A stretch of 64,000 nt of DNA from Macrosoma leucophasiata (Eukaryota; Arthropoda; Insecta; Lepidoptera; Hedylidae). The stretch is taken from positions 12,346,501-12,410,500 of the forward strand of contig JAWQUS010000010.1 of the NCBI GenBank assembly GCA_036365455.1. The letters are read 5' to 3'. The notes beneath the pieces were generated by a model, which saw only the letters and a program-made list of their open reading frames with translations, ran no database searches and had not been told where the DNA came from. Shown piece by piece: positions 1-10,829 of the stretch (position 1 is the first letter of the stretch; every line of letters begins with the position of its first letter). The position numbers were made by a program, and so were the translations under genes.

Positions 1-228
1 CAGCTTGCATACAAGTTGCCCTGCCTTTAAAAAAGTAAAGTTATTATTACAACAGAGAACTGTTATGACATTTTCAAGCAAAAAATATTGAAGATGAATA
101 TTCATTCAAAGTAAAGTTCGAGTTGTGGTCGGTGAATCTCGCGTTTAGAACACTTGCGTCTCAATCACGACTGGCTGTATCTATAGAGATTTCGATTTTA
201 AACCTAAACTTCTTTTTCATTATTATTT

Positions 229-281
229 TTAGGGTTCCGTACCTTAAAAGGAAAAAAGGAACCCTTATAGAATCACTCGTG

Positions 282-316
<35 letters not shown>

Positions 317-828
317 CACAGCCAATTTGCTCCGAAACTACTCGACCGACTGCGTTGAAATTTGATGAATATATGTAAATTAGTGACCCAAAGATGAACA
401 CGTCAAGTAAAATAATAAGTTTTAAACAGGGGGGCCACGGGGCTTTCGGGGGGTAATTCAGAAAATTAAAAAAAAAGAGAAGAGAATTGTTGTGAAAGAG
501 GTTGTTGTCAGCATATCAGATATTTTTTTAATACTTTTTGCATAAACAAATTTGAAGTTATTTAAGAAAAACGACGAAAATCGACCATCCCCCCCTATCT
601 CCGAAACTACTGAACTTAAAATTTTGAAAAAAATGTGGAAAATAGTAATTTGCCTATAGGTTACTGGAAAACCTATAAGAAATCGAAAATTCTTAATAAT
701 ATAACCCCCCCTGCCGGTACTACCGTAACCGCTATGTCCCTGCATTTTAAATCTGTAATATTTTCGAAAATATTTATTTAAATTAGGGAACCCTCACCAC
801 GCGAGTCGAACTCGCACTTGTCCGGTTT
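229..828 (+). mobile_element. Dispersed GTCTGTC-rich lepidopteran repeat
   Basis: The block opens with AGGGTTCCGTACCTTAAAAG, holds a GTCTGTC run near 285-310, and closes with a segment close to CGAACTCGCACTTG followed by a CCGGTTTTTTT tail. The same opening and closing motifs recur at 6860-7268, 13600-13900, 15520-15565 (closing part only) and 23779-23830. That marks it as a repeat family, not unique sequence. No coding capacity is evident. The family is non-autonomous and I cannot name it with certainty. Confidence 0.6.
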
Positions 829-865
829 TTTTATATTATGATATTTACAATAATTGAATTTACAG

Positions 866-2388
866 CTACAGAATATCAAACCATAGAGAAAAGAGAGATA
901 CATTAATGACATCTCAAGATTCCAACGGAAATCCCAATGTTGGAGGCTCTTCATCTGAAACTGACCCCGAAAATAATGGAGAGGTTATTCAAATTAATGA
1001 TATTTTTTTATTTAATAATACAAAAAACAGTTACCAACTAAATGTTTCTTGTTTAATTTCTGCCAAATTGTTGGCAAGTTTGTCGGCAGTATATATACAG
1101 TTCATATAACTGATGAAGCTAAATTATATAATAACTAGCTTTTAACCACGACTTCGCTTGCATTTATTATTCTTTCGTATTTTTTTTCTTTTAATTTCAA
1201 TTATATTTATTTGTTACTTATAGTACCTTCAAGAATTTGAGTACAAAGTTTCATGATGATTGAACTTACTTAAATAAACAATAAAAGTAGTGATTTGTTT
1301 CTGATATCACAAAATCTTACTATACTACTGCGGCAGATCTAGTATTGTGCAACAAGTGCGATTGAGATTTTCACATTTTCTGGAAGTTTCCCAGCACCGC
1401 TTGCACAGTTTTAGTCGCAGTAGTATAGTAAGATTTTGACCCGGGGATTAAATCGTTCAATCCCCGGGTCAAGTGCGATTGAGATTTTCACATTTCCTCG
1501 AAGTTTCCCAGCACCGCTTGCACAGTTTTATTGCTGGTAGAAGTCTAGTGTTGGAGCTCGAGGACCTAAGCAACACCGCATCATCTAATCTATCTGCCGT
1601 CCAATGTTCAGCACCACAGAATAGTGTTCAGCACTATCGTGTTTCAATAAGATGGTATTTTATAGCTGCGTAGTAGGTAACTAGTACTGTCACAGAGAAA
1701 AACACACAACTTAAACAACAACTTCAGGGGTTGTCAGGGGTGGCAACGCATCCTCTAGTCCTTGCTGCATACTGCTGTGGTGTCATACAACTGCCTGCAG
1801 GTTTGCCACCATTACAAAATTAAAAAAAAAAAGTGTTCCGTAGTTCATTTCCCACGGAGTTTGATAATAAATACGGATCTGGCCGACTATTTACAGGGGA
1901 CAAAACGTAACTGGCGAATCGTGGGTGTTTGCTTTCAGGTATACTTGAATGCATGCCATTTTCGAGTTACAGAAGTGATAATTAAAAAAATAAGATGTAA
2001 TTAAATCAAAGTAAAATTTGATCATGTAATAGAATAATGTCGAAGAAGTACGGGAGGTGTGTACAGAATATTTGGTGCTCCACCTTCTTCGCTCCGCATT
2101 TATTTTTATTATTTATTTATTTGTCCGCGATGGACTCTTAAACTACTTAACCGATTTTAGTAAAACTTTGCACATCGTGTGCAGTTTGATCCAACTTAAA
2201 AGATAAGATATAACCTATCTCAATTTATATTACAATATTATGTAAGTACGTAAATTATAGCCGTGCGAAGCCACTGCGGGTCGCTAGTATGTATCTAATT
2301 CCTATTATTAATTTAATTTTTGTTTCAGAATTCGACCTTCCACCTCTTAGCGGCAGGCATCGTGGCGTTGATATTAAGAGAAGATTAA
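866..2388 (+). CDS. Putative 3' exons of an unidentified plus-strand gene
   Basis: Two candidate exons, 866-983 and 2329-2388, can be joined in phase. The first follows a TTTACAG acceptor and encodes a polar, Ser/Asn/Glu-rich segment in the frame of the ATG at 906. The second follows a TTTGTTTCAG acceptor. Joining GAG at 983 to AAT at 2329 gives the tail NSTFHLLAAGIVALILRED then a stop, which resembles a C-terminal membrane or GPI-type hydrophobic segment. An AATAAA lies near 2525. The donor after 983 (GTTATT) is weak. A second frame in exon 2 stays open longer but would not be in phase. The intervening 1.3 kb is filled by Helitron and SINE material, as expected of an intron. I do not recognise the protein, and upstream exons would be outside the window. 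Confidence 0.35.
1135..1310 (-). mobile_element. Helitron-like 3' end fragment
   Basis: On the minus strand this ends in CTAG (1135-1138) preceded by a GC-rich stem close to GCGAAGTCGTGG, the usual Helitron 3' hairpin. The rest is AT-rich and non-coding. The 5' end is not recognisable, so this is a fragment. Confidence 0.45.
1311..1530. repeat. Nested inverted and direct repeats
   Basis: Three layers are visible. A 61-bp direct repeat starts with CAAGTGCGATTGAG at 1353-1413 and 1470-1530. A 13-bp perfect inverted pair, TGACCCGGGGATT at 1437 and its complement ending at 1471, has a 9-base loop. An outer inverted pair of about 21 bp lies at 1311-1332 and 1416-1437. The block sits directly upstream of an A-tailed SINE-like element. 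Confidence 0.75.
1531..1832 (+). mobile_element. A-tailed SINE-like family C copy
   Basis: This is a diverged copy of the roughly 290-bp element that recurs many times in the window. It begins near GCTGGTAG, runs through a CAGCACTATCGTGTTTC-type block, and ends in a GTTTGCCACCATTAC motif and an A-run at 1821-1832. The family's 3' motif resembles the end of lepidopteran CR1-like LINEs, so the family is probably a SINE using LINE machinery or a truncated LINE 3' end. Confidence 0.6.
2095..2287 (+). mobile_element. Helitron-like 3' end
   Basis: The block ends in GTGCGAAGCCACTGCGGGTC then GCTAG (CTAG at 2284-2287), with complementary arms forming the expected terminal hairpin. The body is AT-rich with a short segment close to TAACCGATTTTAGTAAAA, a common inner motif of lepidopteran Helitrons. 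No proteins are encoded. Confidence 0.5.
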
Positions 2389-2544
2389 ACAATGATCAAT
2401 GTCTACTGGTGTTATTATTTTTTGTACAATGTTATAATTTTCATTTAGTCAAAGGAATACTAGAAATAAAAAAAACTGCACGCAAATTGTATCTTTTATG
2501 GTGAAAGAATGAAATTTTCAAGCAGAATAAACCATTATAATATC

Positions 2545-2610
2545 ACATTTGCTTTCCGTTTTTTCTTTAATTTCTTAAGTTCACTCGCATGTGTTATTGC
2601 GAAAATAAAT
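2545..2610 (+). repeat. Family D fold-back repeat arm
   Basis: This carries CCGTTTTTTCTTTAATTTCT followed by AGTTCACTCGCATGTGTTAT. The same arm is found at 25365-25410 and, in reverse, at 54730-54790. It is one arm of a tRNA-like fold-back family described at 54715-54935. Confidence 0.5.
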
Positions 2611-2860
2611 ACAATAATAAACCATTTCTAAAATACATTGATTAAATAGGTGAAGTTAACATCAAAATCGATAAAGTAGTATAGCAGAATATATGACATT
2701 ATTTTCATGAGAATTGACTTGCTGAACTCTGGGCTATGTGGTTGGACTGGGAGGAACTAGCTGGTTGGGCCTATAGAGATTTTGTTTTTTAAATTGGATT
2801 TGTTTGAAAATACTCGTAGTTCAGAATCCTAATCAAAATCCTATTCCTAATGTAATTTCT

Positions 2861-3116
2861 TTTTTGTTTTTGATGTAATGACGGTGGCAAACAATCATGC
2901 AGTTCTCATTGATGTTCAGTGATTATTGCAGCATGATACTTACACAAAGACCGGAGACATTAGTTCTTTAGTCTCTGTGATAGTTATTACGGGACCATAC
3001 ATAACCATTCAACCGGAACACGATAGTGCAGAACACTACCATTGAGCGACAGATAAATTAGTTAATGCGGTGGTGCCTACGCCTTCGAGCTCCTACACTG
3101 GCACTCTACCACCAGT
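2861..3116 (-). mobile_element. Family C SINE-like copy (minus)
   Basis: The element reads on the minus strand from CTGGTGGTAGAG near 3116 to the T-rich (A-tail) side near 2861. It is diverged. It faces a second, better conserved copy at 3155-3440 in the opposite orientation, so the two form a large inverted pair. Confidence 0.7.
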
Positions 3117-3154
3117 TGTGTTAGTGTTCCTACCTATGCATATATTTTGATGTA

Positions 3155-3440
3155 AAAACTGGTAGAGCTCCAGTGACGGAGCTCGCGGGCGTAGGCACCA
3201 CCGCATTACCTAATATACTTGCCGCTAAATGGTAGTGTTCAGCACTATCGTGTTCCGGTCAGGTGGTAATGTACGGCCCTGTAACTTCCGGCACAGAAGC
3301 ATAATACCTTAGGCCTCAGGAATGGTAACGCATCTGCAGTTTGACCTCTGGTCATTGTGTGGGTGTCTATAGGCTGCAGTCATCACTTATCATCAATGTG
3401 AACTGCATGCTTGTTTGCCACTTTGATTACATAAAAAAAA
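3155..3440 (+). mobile_element. Family C SINE-like copy (plus)
   Basis: This is a well-conserved copy. It starts with ACTGGTAGAGCTCCAGTGAC, has TGTTCCGGTCAGGTGGTAAT in the middle, and ends with TTTGCCACTTTGATTACAT plus an A-run at 3433-3440. The A-tail fixes its orientation. No reading frame is conserved between copies. Confidence 0.75.
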
Positions 3441-3620
3441 GCTATTTATGCCTATATAAACACAAGCGTAAAGTTAAGTTTATCAAAAATAACTATTTAT
3501 TTGCATAATGAATGAGCAATAATTAAGATGTGCTTATAAAAGCGATTACAACATCGTGAATTAGGTAACGTAACAAAAACGAAGGTCAAAAAAACCAGAT
3601 GTCGCCAAAGTTTCTTAAAA

Positions 3621-3626
3621 TTTATT
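3621..3626 (-). terminator. Poly(A) signal of CPR1
   Basis: AATAAA on the minus strand lies about 100 bp after the CPR1 stop codon and is the first such signal downstream. Confidence 0.6.
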
Positions 3627-3726
3627 AACGTGTCTATTTACATAATTAAACTAAAAGCATTAAAAAATTTACAATTTTTGATGTATAGGAATTAACGAGA
3701 CTAGTTACTTTGTACAGTCAGGGCAC

Positions 3727-5276
3727 TTAGCCGAGGAGCGACGCAACGAGCGCTGGTGATGTGCCTGGGCCCTCTTCAATTTCTGGTTGGTAACCGTTCT
3801 CGTCGGCAATGTAGGTGACTCTGTAGACAACTCCGTTAGGTGCGACGAATGTGTAAGAGCCTCTCACGACGATGGATTCGTCCTCGCGACCCTCGTTCTT
3901 CAGGTCACCTTGCTGTTCCTGCTTTGTGCCGTCAGACTGTTCGAACCTAAGTGATAAATAGAGCATTCATTTATTAACATTCGAGTCCGAAATCAATATT
4001 AATAACCTGAGTAAATGATACTTACTCTTGAGAAAAGAATTGTATGTACCTAAATAATATAAATATTTAAAAGTTTAGTGATAACTTAAGAACCAACTCC
4101 ACTACTACGTTGGGGTCCAGGATTTGATTCACGGGTTGGGCACTATTAGTAATAACGGTATAAAATCCTTTATTTCTGTTCGTTTGGGATTTTTTTCATT
4201 TTTTTAAGTTTTCCAGTACCTCGAAGTTTGGTAATGTGCCCGGAGATGTCAACAGGCTCGCCAACTGTTACATGGACCAAAACCACCAAAACGCAACCGG
4301 CGAATCGTGGGTGTTTGCACGTATGCTTGAATGCATGCATTTACCTACCCCTTCAGAGATTACAGGCATGAAGTTACGTTAAGAACCAACTAGTAAGTAA
4401 GGAAGGTACGAGTTGAAAGTTCCTGCTCTTGACAATAAATGTTTTGGCAGGGTTTGCCCGACTTCTTTTTGTAGTTTTTTGCGATGTTGTGCAATATTTT
4501 CATGTTATTCTATACTACTATTCGAATTAAAATATGATGCAAATATTTAAAAAGTATAATTGCTTATTGATGGTAGAGCCAGTGGAAGAGCTCAAGACCA
4601 TAGGTACCCACCACTATACTAAAGCTTTTTACCGCTTATCATAATTAATTCAATGAATGATCAGCGCTACGTGTTGCGGTAGGATAAAGTTCCGTTACTT
4701 TTGGTATGGCACCAAAAGTTCTTAGGCCTTAAAAGTAATAGTAATGCTCTAGTTTTTATGATAAAGCAGACATGACGGTATTCAATTATTAAAATTAGGT
4801 GTTTTTTATTTTTAAATTCGTAACATAAAAAGACTTACGCGTAAGTGTATTTGCCATCGCCATAGTTGTCGTTTTCGAATCTCAGAAGCTGCACGTTGTC
4901 GGTGGAGTAGGCAACACGAACCAGTGGGGGTGGTGGAGCCGCAGCCACCACAGCCACCAGACACAGAGCTACGATCTGTAAAACATATATACATTAATTA
5001 AAGCGTAGGCCAAATATAAATCTAATCTATGAATAAGCTTCAAAGAGAAATAAAAATAAAATCCATCTGCATTCGTATCCACGAGTTTTTAAAAAAACTA
5101 ATTCACTCGATTGTCGATTCCCCGATGCCGATTCTTATCTCCACTTTCTAATGAAACCGTTTAATAAATCATATCGATTTATAAACAATTGTGACACTAT
5201 CAAATCCTTCCAATGATTATTTCACGTTTCACTGCACATGAATCTTTCACTCACAATTTTTACCTACCAGTTTCAT
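3727..5276 (-). CDS. Cuticular protein CPR1, RR-1 type, 121 aa, three exons
   Basis: This is a secreted structural protein expected to bind chitin in soft cuticle through its Rebers-Riddiford domain. Coding exons are 5268-5276, 4839-4975 and 3727-3946, minus strand. Introns are GT-AG (GTAGGT/ACAG and GTAAGT/TTAG), and the parts sum to 366 nt with the stop. Exon 1 encodes only MKL. Exon 2 continues the signal peptide (MKLIVALCLVAVVAAA, cleavage near residue 16) and a Pro stretch. Exon 3 carries the RR core at residues 80-103, with the RR-1 signature YIADENGYQP and the usual ending ALVASLLG. The alanine codon 49 is split by intron 2. The start is fixed by the TATA box upstream and by the same MKL exon in CPR2. 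The chitin-binding role is family knowledge, not something the sequence itself proves. The intron holds SINE debris at 4118-4767. Confidence 0.93.
4118..4381 (+). mobile_element. tRNA-headed SINE family A, 5'-truncated copy
   Basis: Shares with 41609-41860 the blocks CCCAGTACCTCGAAGTTTGG, CGGAGATGTCAACAGGCTCG and GATTACAGGCATGAAGTTAC. The tRNA-like head is degraded (GATTTGATTCACGGG in place of the B box). It lies within CPR1 intron 2. Confidence 0.7.
4567..4767 (+). mobile_element. Family C SINE-like copy, degenerate
   Basis: Starts with GATGGTAGAGCCAGTGGAAG and keeps TAGGTACCCACCA and a TAGGCCTTAAAAGT block, but has lost most of the middle and the A-tail side. It lies in CPR1 intron 2, close to the exon 2 donor. 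Confidence 0.45.
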
Positions 5277-5337
5277 ATTTGGATGCTCCGGTGTTGACTA
5301 CGTCCGAGATTGTGACGCGCAGCACCAAAACGCAACC

Positions 5338-5343
5338 TTTATA
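5338..5343 (-). promoter_or_regulatory. CPR1 TATA box
   Basis: TATAAA on the minus strand (within GATATAAAGG) lies about 62 bp upstream of the CPR1 ATG. A start site near 5310-5315 would give a 5' leader of about 35-40 nt, as is usual for insect cuticle genes. Confidence 0.65.
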
Positions 5344-5819
5344 TCTAAAGCAGATGACTTATTTATTTATTATTTTAAATACTTGTCGATATGATAATAC
5401 CGATTCAACGGTGAAGGCAAACCGCTATTTTATAGAACAGTCAAAGTGTTGCTGTTAAAAATAGTCCGCGAAGCTAATCTACTGAATCACACACGAAACG
5501 AATCTATAATAACTAAAATCTTTTCAAAACTAAGGTGGACATTATGTTACGATCTCGTTATATTTTGACTGTTAAGTAATATGTTTCCGACAAGAAATGT
5601 CGACATTGCCAAGCGAAGGTTTTAATTACTCAGATGCATTTCTTAACTGTGAGTTTTTTCTCATTTTCCGAGTAAACTAGTAGGACAACTATCTGAAATT
5701 TAAAATGTCTATAATCATTCTATATAAGAATTGATTATTTTATGCCTGAAATGAATTCCTTTGAATACAAAATGATTAAAAGACATATTTATTCAACAGG
5801 AAAGTTCATAATTCGGCAC

Positions 5820-6175
5820 TTTTTTTTCATCCCATCTGACGGGAGACCAGCGTAATGGTATTATATTTTCTATGTTTTAATATAACTTTTGTTTGCTAAT
5901 AAGCATGCGGTTCCTATAAAAGGTAAGTGATTACTTCAGCCCCTACGCATGATTACAAAAACCGGAGATCAATGCAGTGGCAATGTAGATGCGTTGCCAC
6001 CTCTGATTCTACGTTGTTTTGTCTTTTTGATAGTTTAAACGGACCATACATTACTATCTAACCGAAACATGATAGTGTTGAACATAACAAATGGTAATCC
6101 ATTTGATGGCATTGAGAAATCACACCACACCATCACGACATTTCTCCCTTGAACTAGAACTCTATCACCAGTAGA
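5820..6175 (-). mobile_element. Family C SINE-like copy, diverged
   Basis: Recognisable by CATGCGGTTCCTATAAAAGG, an AACCGAAACATGATAGTGTT block and the terminal CTCTATCACCAGTAG. It carries internal insertions and is clearly an old copy. The T-rich side at low coordinates gives a minus-strand orientation. Confidence 0.5.
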
Positions 6176-6425
6176 AATATCCAGAAATTTGAAAAGAACC
6201 ACCTAGAATTTTGAATGGGAAGAAGAAGAATGAACCTGTGATTCCTATTTAGCCTTTGATCTTCCTTTCCAGGACAAGTGACCGAGCAACAAAGCCAGCG
6301 ATACAGCGATGAGCAAATAGAAATAATGAATGAACAATATTTTTTTTTTGTACGGCTGTGGTATATGGTGACTAAAATTATAAAATATGATGTTTAATTT
6401 GCATAAAAGCTGGCGAAGGTTGTAA

Positions 6426-8155
6426 TCTATACTTATAATAAAACTGTAAAAGTTCAAATTCTGTACATTGAAAATATTGAAAAAATAAATACCAGGGGAT
6501 GTTACTAGATCGATGCCGAACACAAATATGTGATTAGAAAATTTTTTGTCTGTCTGTCTGTCTGTCTGTTTGTTCAAGCATCACACAAAATCTACCAGTC
6601 CGATTGGTCCTATACTTAAACTTTTGGCGCACAACACTGGGTACTTTTTATCCCGGAAAAATGTATGTTTGTCTGTGTGTTTGTGCACGCTAATTTCAGA
6701 AATGGCTTATCCGATTTTTATTAATACGAGTATATTGTGGTAGGTTTCACTTAACATTTACTGTTTGTTTCATGTCAATCGGTTAAGAAATAAAAAAGTT
6801 ACGACAATTTAAAGAATCATATCGAATATTTTTGAACTATTCTGAATCTATCTTTTTTAGGGATCTGTATCTAAAAGGTAAAAACGGACCCTATTACTCA
6901 TCCTGTCGCTGTCTGCCTGTCTGTCTGTCCATCCGTCTGTCTGTCCCCAGGCTGTATCTCATACACAGTGATAGCTAGAAAGCTAAAATTTTCACAAATT
7001 ATGTATTTCTGTTACCGCTATAGTGACAAAATTGAACACTAAAAATAAGAAAATATTAAGGGGTCCAAGGAGGCATACAATAAACGTGTTTTTTTTTCGT
7101 TTATTTTTTGCTCGATATCAATAACGGTATCAAGTATACACTTAAAATTTTCACAGAATTTTTAGGTCTTATGTTGAATATTACCTTCCAACAAACGAAA
7201 TTTTTATGGCATTTTTTGTACGGAACCCTTCGTGCACGAGTTCGACTCGCACTTGGCCGGTTTTTTTCTGTTAGTAATATTAAGCATACCGCATAGCAGC
7301 GTCCCGGCATAAAACAATCTCCGCTATGATCACCATTCAGCATGCCAAGCGTGGCAATTATGGCGTATTCTTTCCTTATGACGCACAACACTTTTAGGAG
7401 CATCTTCGGGAAAGGCTTTGTCCAGCGGAAACGGATGGACGTCTTTCGGATGTGATTATAATGATGGCGATGGTGGTGGTGGTGGTGGCGTTAGTGGTGT
7501 TGGTGGTGTTGGTGGCGTTAGTGGTGCTGGCGGTGGTTTTAATGGCGGTGAAGGCATTGGTGGCGTTGGTGATGTTGGTGGTGTTGTTGGTAGTTTTGGG
7601 GGCGTTGGTGGCATTGGTTGTGGTTTTGGTGCCGTTTGTATCAGTAGTGGCATTGGTGGCGTAGGTGTTTGAAGATGGTGTTGGCGTTGATGGCGTTGGT
7701 GGCGATTGCAGTGGTGGTGACATTAGTGGGTAAAAATGCACAACGTTATATTCAATTTTTCTCTTCTGCCGGCTCTTACGGAGTGCTTATATTTTGCATA
7801 GATCTATCTTTTATGTTAAAAATTGACTGAAAATTTACAAAAGATTATAATAATTTTCTATAGAAAAATATTATGCATAGAAGTTTAAAATGGCATTTTC
7901 GAAAATACGGTTCAGCATAGGATGGATTCGCGTTTAAACACATAATGAGCAATTTTTCGCAATCCTAGCAGCCTGTGTGCTTTTATCCCCGATGGTCATA
8001 CGTCTAATATCGTGTACAGAGAAGCATTACTGCAAAATAGATTTTTTTAGCTACCCAACAAAATCCAAAATTAACCAAAATGTATATCCAAAAGCGCTGC
8101 CTAATGTCCCAAAGCCACTATTCCACGCAAACAAAGTTGCGGGGGGCACAGCTAG
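6426..8155 (+). mobile_element. Non-autonomous Helitron, about 1.73 kb
   Basis: The 5' end is TCTATACTTATAATAAAACT after an A. The 3' end is a short stem-loop (ACGCAAACAAAGTTGCG) followed by CACAGCTAG and a target T, the usual Helitron ending. No Rep/helicase gene is present, so it would need help in trans. Inside are a GTCTGTC-rich block (6546-6570), a copy of the 229-828 repeat family (6860-7268), an RTE-like LINE tail near 7385-7450 and a G-rich array (7466-7735). The same parts recur at 13135-16515 in a rearranged order. The reading frames seen here (for instance in the GGTGGC array) are low-complexity artefacts. Confidence 0.75.
7466..7735. repeat. GGTGGC/GTTGGTGG-type G-rich array
   Basis: About 270 bp of imperfect trinucleotide-derived repeats such as GGTGGTGTTGGTGGCGTTAG. 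It follows an RTE-like tail ending in TTATAATGATGGCGATGG, so it probably expanded from the ATG-type tail microsatellite. Both strands are open for long stretches because the unit is a multiple of three. A similar but differently arranged array lies at 15762-16072. Confidence 0.8.
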
Positions 8156-8169
8156 TGTAAACATAATAA

Positions 8170-9055
8170 ATAAATAACTTAAGAAAGCAGAGACTGGTTT
8201 GTACATTGCAATCTTGCTGTAAAATATGAAAACCTTTAGATTGTCATGTTTAATCGACTACTTCTTAATCATCCTTTATTCAATCATTCATTTCAAGGAG
8301 ATTTACTTCATGTCATCCTCATCAATGCCATCATCACTATCACATGTAAGATATTATAATATAATTAAATATTATATAATTAGTAATAATTTATAATTTA
8401 GTGTTGTGGTTTAGAACTGGACATTCTAAATAATATTATTGTGCTTATAAAGAATACAGAAGTACCCAAGGAACAATAAAGAAGGAAAAAAAACACAGAA
8501 CTTTAAAAAAATAGAAATGATGTAAATTTCATGTAATAATTTTGATCGATAGCATTATCGAAGATCAGGTGGTTTTATATTTATAGCGAATGCACATAGA
8601 ATTTTTATGTTATAAATAATAATATGTAGGCTTACCTCAGGTTTACTATGCCAATCATTTATCTTGAATCTAATGACATCAAAATCTGATAAATAATTTG
8701 AGTAATTTAGGTCTAGATGTCGCGTTATAATTACAAATTTTTGAAGGCAATAATAAATTTAAATCCTGATGAATCAATATTGCTATTGTAAAATTCCGTA
8801 GCGTTGAATCGAAATTACATTACATATGTATTCAAAGTCACGAGTCACGAACATTAATGGGTTTAACATGTAAAAAATCTGCATTCCATATTAAATTTAA
8901 ACGCTTTAATTTTTTTTTAATTTATCTAAAAATCTTACAGTAACATAAATACCAATACCCGTATATCTCAAGGGTTCATGGACATCTTCGGTCTTTGTAG
9001 AGAAATATGAACGGAAACGAAATTATGAACTTGTCTCCATTGTACGTATTACTTT
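8170..9055. other. AT-rich spacer, nothing recognised
   Basis: I see no exon with good splice sites, no repeat with a visible end and no RNA gene in this stretch. It contains short AT-rich runs only. Confidence 0.5.
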
Positions 9056-9061
9056 GGTTGA

Positions 9062-9302
9062 AGATGGCAAGCAAGCGTGTAGTTCACATGACCGGCAAGT
9101 GATTACAACAGAATACTGCAAAATACGAACCTCTGACGACTAAGTCATTTTGCCTCTGTAACCAATATAGCAGTCCTTATATAATATTTAAACGGAACAT
9201 GGTAGTATTAAACACTATATTGGCGGCATAACCTAATCTAGGTTAAGCGGCGAAGCCTATGCCCTCTAGCTCCTAAACTCGAACTTTACCATCAGTAAAA
9301 AC
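9062..9302 (-). mobile_element. Family C SINE-like copy, degenerate
   Basis: Weak but ordered matches to the family: GGCAAGCAAGCGTGTAGTTC, AACGGAACATGGTAGTATTA, and the end CTTTACCATCAGTAAAA. Confidence 0.45.
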
Positions 9303-9394
9303 TAATAGGTAATATCTATGAACTAGGGAAGAAGAACTTAAAAGAATTATAAAATTGTACACGGGTTGCATTCTACCCTCAAAAAGTATAATAT

Positions 9395-9545
9395 TTTATT
9401 TTTCAAAATAACACATGCGAGTGAATAGAAAGAAAAATTTAATTCTGGCGTGATCTAAACCTGCGACCTCTGCACAACCTTAAAGAAATCTAGTGATCGC
9501 GAGTTCGAGTATCGCTTGAAGTCAAATTTTTCTTCCATTCATTTT
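9395..9545. repeat. Family D tRNA-like fold-back, degenerate
   Basis: Holds AACACATGCGAGTGAATAG, then AAAGAAAAATTTAATTCTGG, then on the other side GAAGTCAAATTTTTCTTCC. This is the same layout as 54715-54935 but with a decayed B box. Confidence 0.5.
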
Positions 9546-9960
9546 TCTTTAAATTATAGAAATCTGTTAAATTTAGAAAAGGATGTGAAAAGTTGCAATA
9601 ACTTTAACTTTATCAAATATCTCGGTGCAACTGGCTTAATAAGAAAACACAGGCAATAGAATAAATTGTATCGAATAAATATTGTTTACATGTAATGAGT
9701 GTTGTCAGGAATCTCAAAATGAATCCTCCTCACTATTGACATCTGATGTTACATTACATACCTACATCTGACACACGCATACAATACCTGTTTTGGGCGG
9801 GTCACCCGTGAACTAATGTTGTAATAAACTATTGCTTTTAATGTTTACACAATTAGGTACACACACATGTTGACAACACTGTGATTGAATTTAATGGAGC
9901 AAGTGTTGTACTGTGTTTTGGCGAGAACCTCAAAATCTTAATTCTAAATTGTGTGATAAA

Positions 9961-10084
9961 GTTGCCATCGCTTTACTTGAGTATGACTGACTGACTTAGA
10001 CTGATAATTGACTTTTACGTTGCTTATTACGAATACGAAATATCGTTTTACGTGACACTGGCAACATGCGTAATAGCGATGCCA
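9961..10084. mobile_element. Short MITE-like repeat, copy 1
   Basis: Flanked by inverted ends GCCATCGCTTTACT and AATAGCGATGCCAT, with the inner block TTATTACGAATACGAAATAT. A second copy with the same ends and inner block lies at 39932-40084. Confidence 0.6.
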
Positions 10085-10631
10085 TTAATCATTATATTTT
10101 TTTTAAAAGTATTGTTTCATTACCCTAACTAAATAAACTAAACTACGGCCATCTTTTAACATTCTAAGGTAAAATCAAATAATATTATTTTCATTAAAAT
10201 TACACAATGAAAATATTTTAAGGAATAAAGTCATTTGTATTAGGCTGTCAGGGATCTTTGGATGAAAGTCAGTATATGAGTAGGTATACTGACTTTCAAT
10301 CGTCTCTGGCTTATTTTAGACATCCAAGACCTGCATTTTATATCGACGAAAACTGCAAGTTTGCTGCTTTTATTACTACAACCATAATATATTATTATGT
10401 GCTTAGATATTTGCGCCACTTATACAAATTTTAAGGTGCTTTGACCCTCATAACATTTTTATATCAACAAAATTACTATGCATCATTTATTATTGTTGGA
10501 CTGATATCATACTGGCCACTCTCGAGGATATTGCCCGTGATTCGATTCAAAAAATTCATTCCCATATTGCGAACGTTTTCGCAGCGGGATCGCTGCGGCA
10601 AAAATGTTAACTCTTTCAAGCTTATTCTATA

Positions 10632-10824
10632 CTAGCTGTTACCCGCGGCTTCGTCCGCGTGGATGTCGAAAAGTAACCTACGTTCTTTCTCAAAGTCAGA
10701 TAAACCAGCGCTATCTCTGTACCAAATTTCATTAAAATCGGTTCAGTCGTTTGGACATGAAAAGGTAACAGACAGACAGACAGACAGAGTTACTTTCGCA
10801 TTTATAATATTAATATAGTAGGGA
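10632..10824 (-). mobile_element. Short non-autonomous Helitron
   Basis: On the minus strand it starts TCCCTACTATATTAATATTA, contains a GTCTGTC run, and ends in GGACGAAGCCGCGGGTAAC then AGCTAG. The terminal hairpin is intact. This is a typical internally deleted lepidopteran Helitron of about 190 bp. Confidence 0.75.
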
Positions 10825-10829
10825 TCTAT

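Noticed and set aside
4812..4994. 60-aa minus-strand frame
   Set aside because: An out-of-frame reading of CPR1 exon 2.
7394..7741. Thr/Asn-rich and Gly-rich proteins over the GGTGGC array
   Set aside because: A low-complexity trinucleotide repeat inside a Helitron. The overlapping frames are by-products of the unit length.
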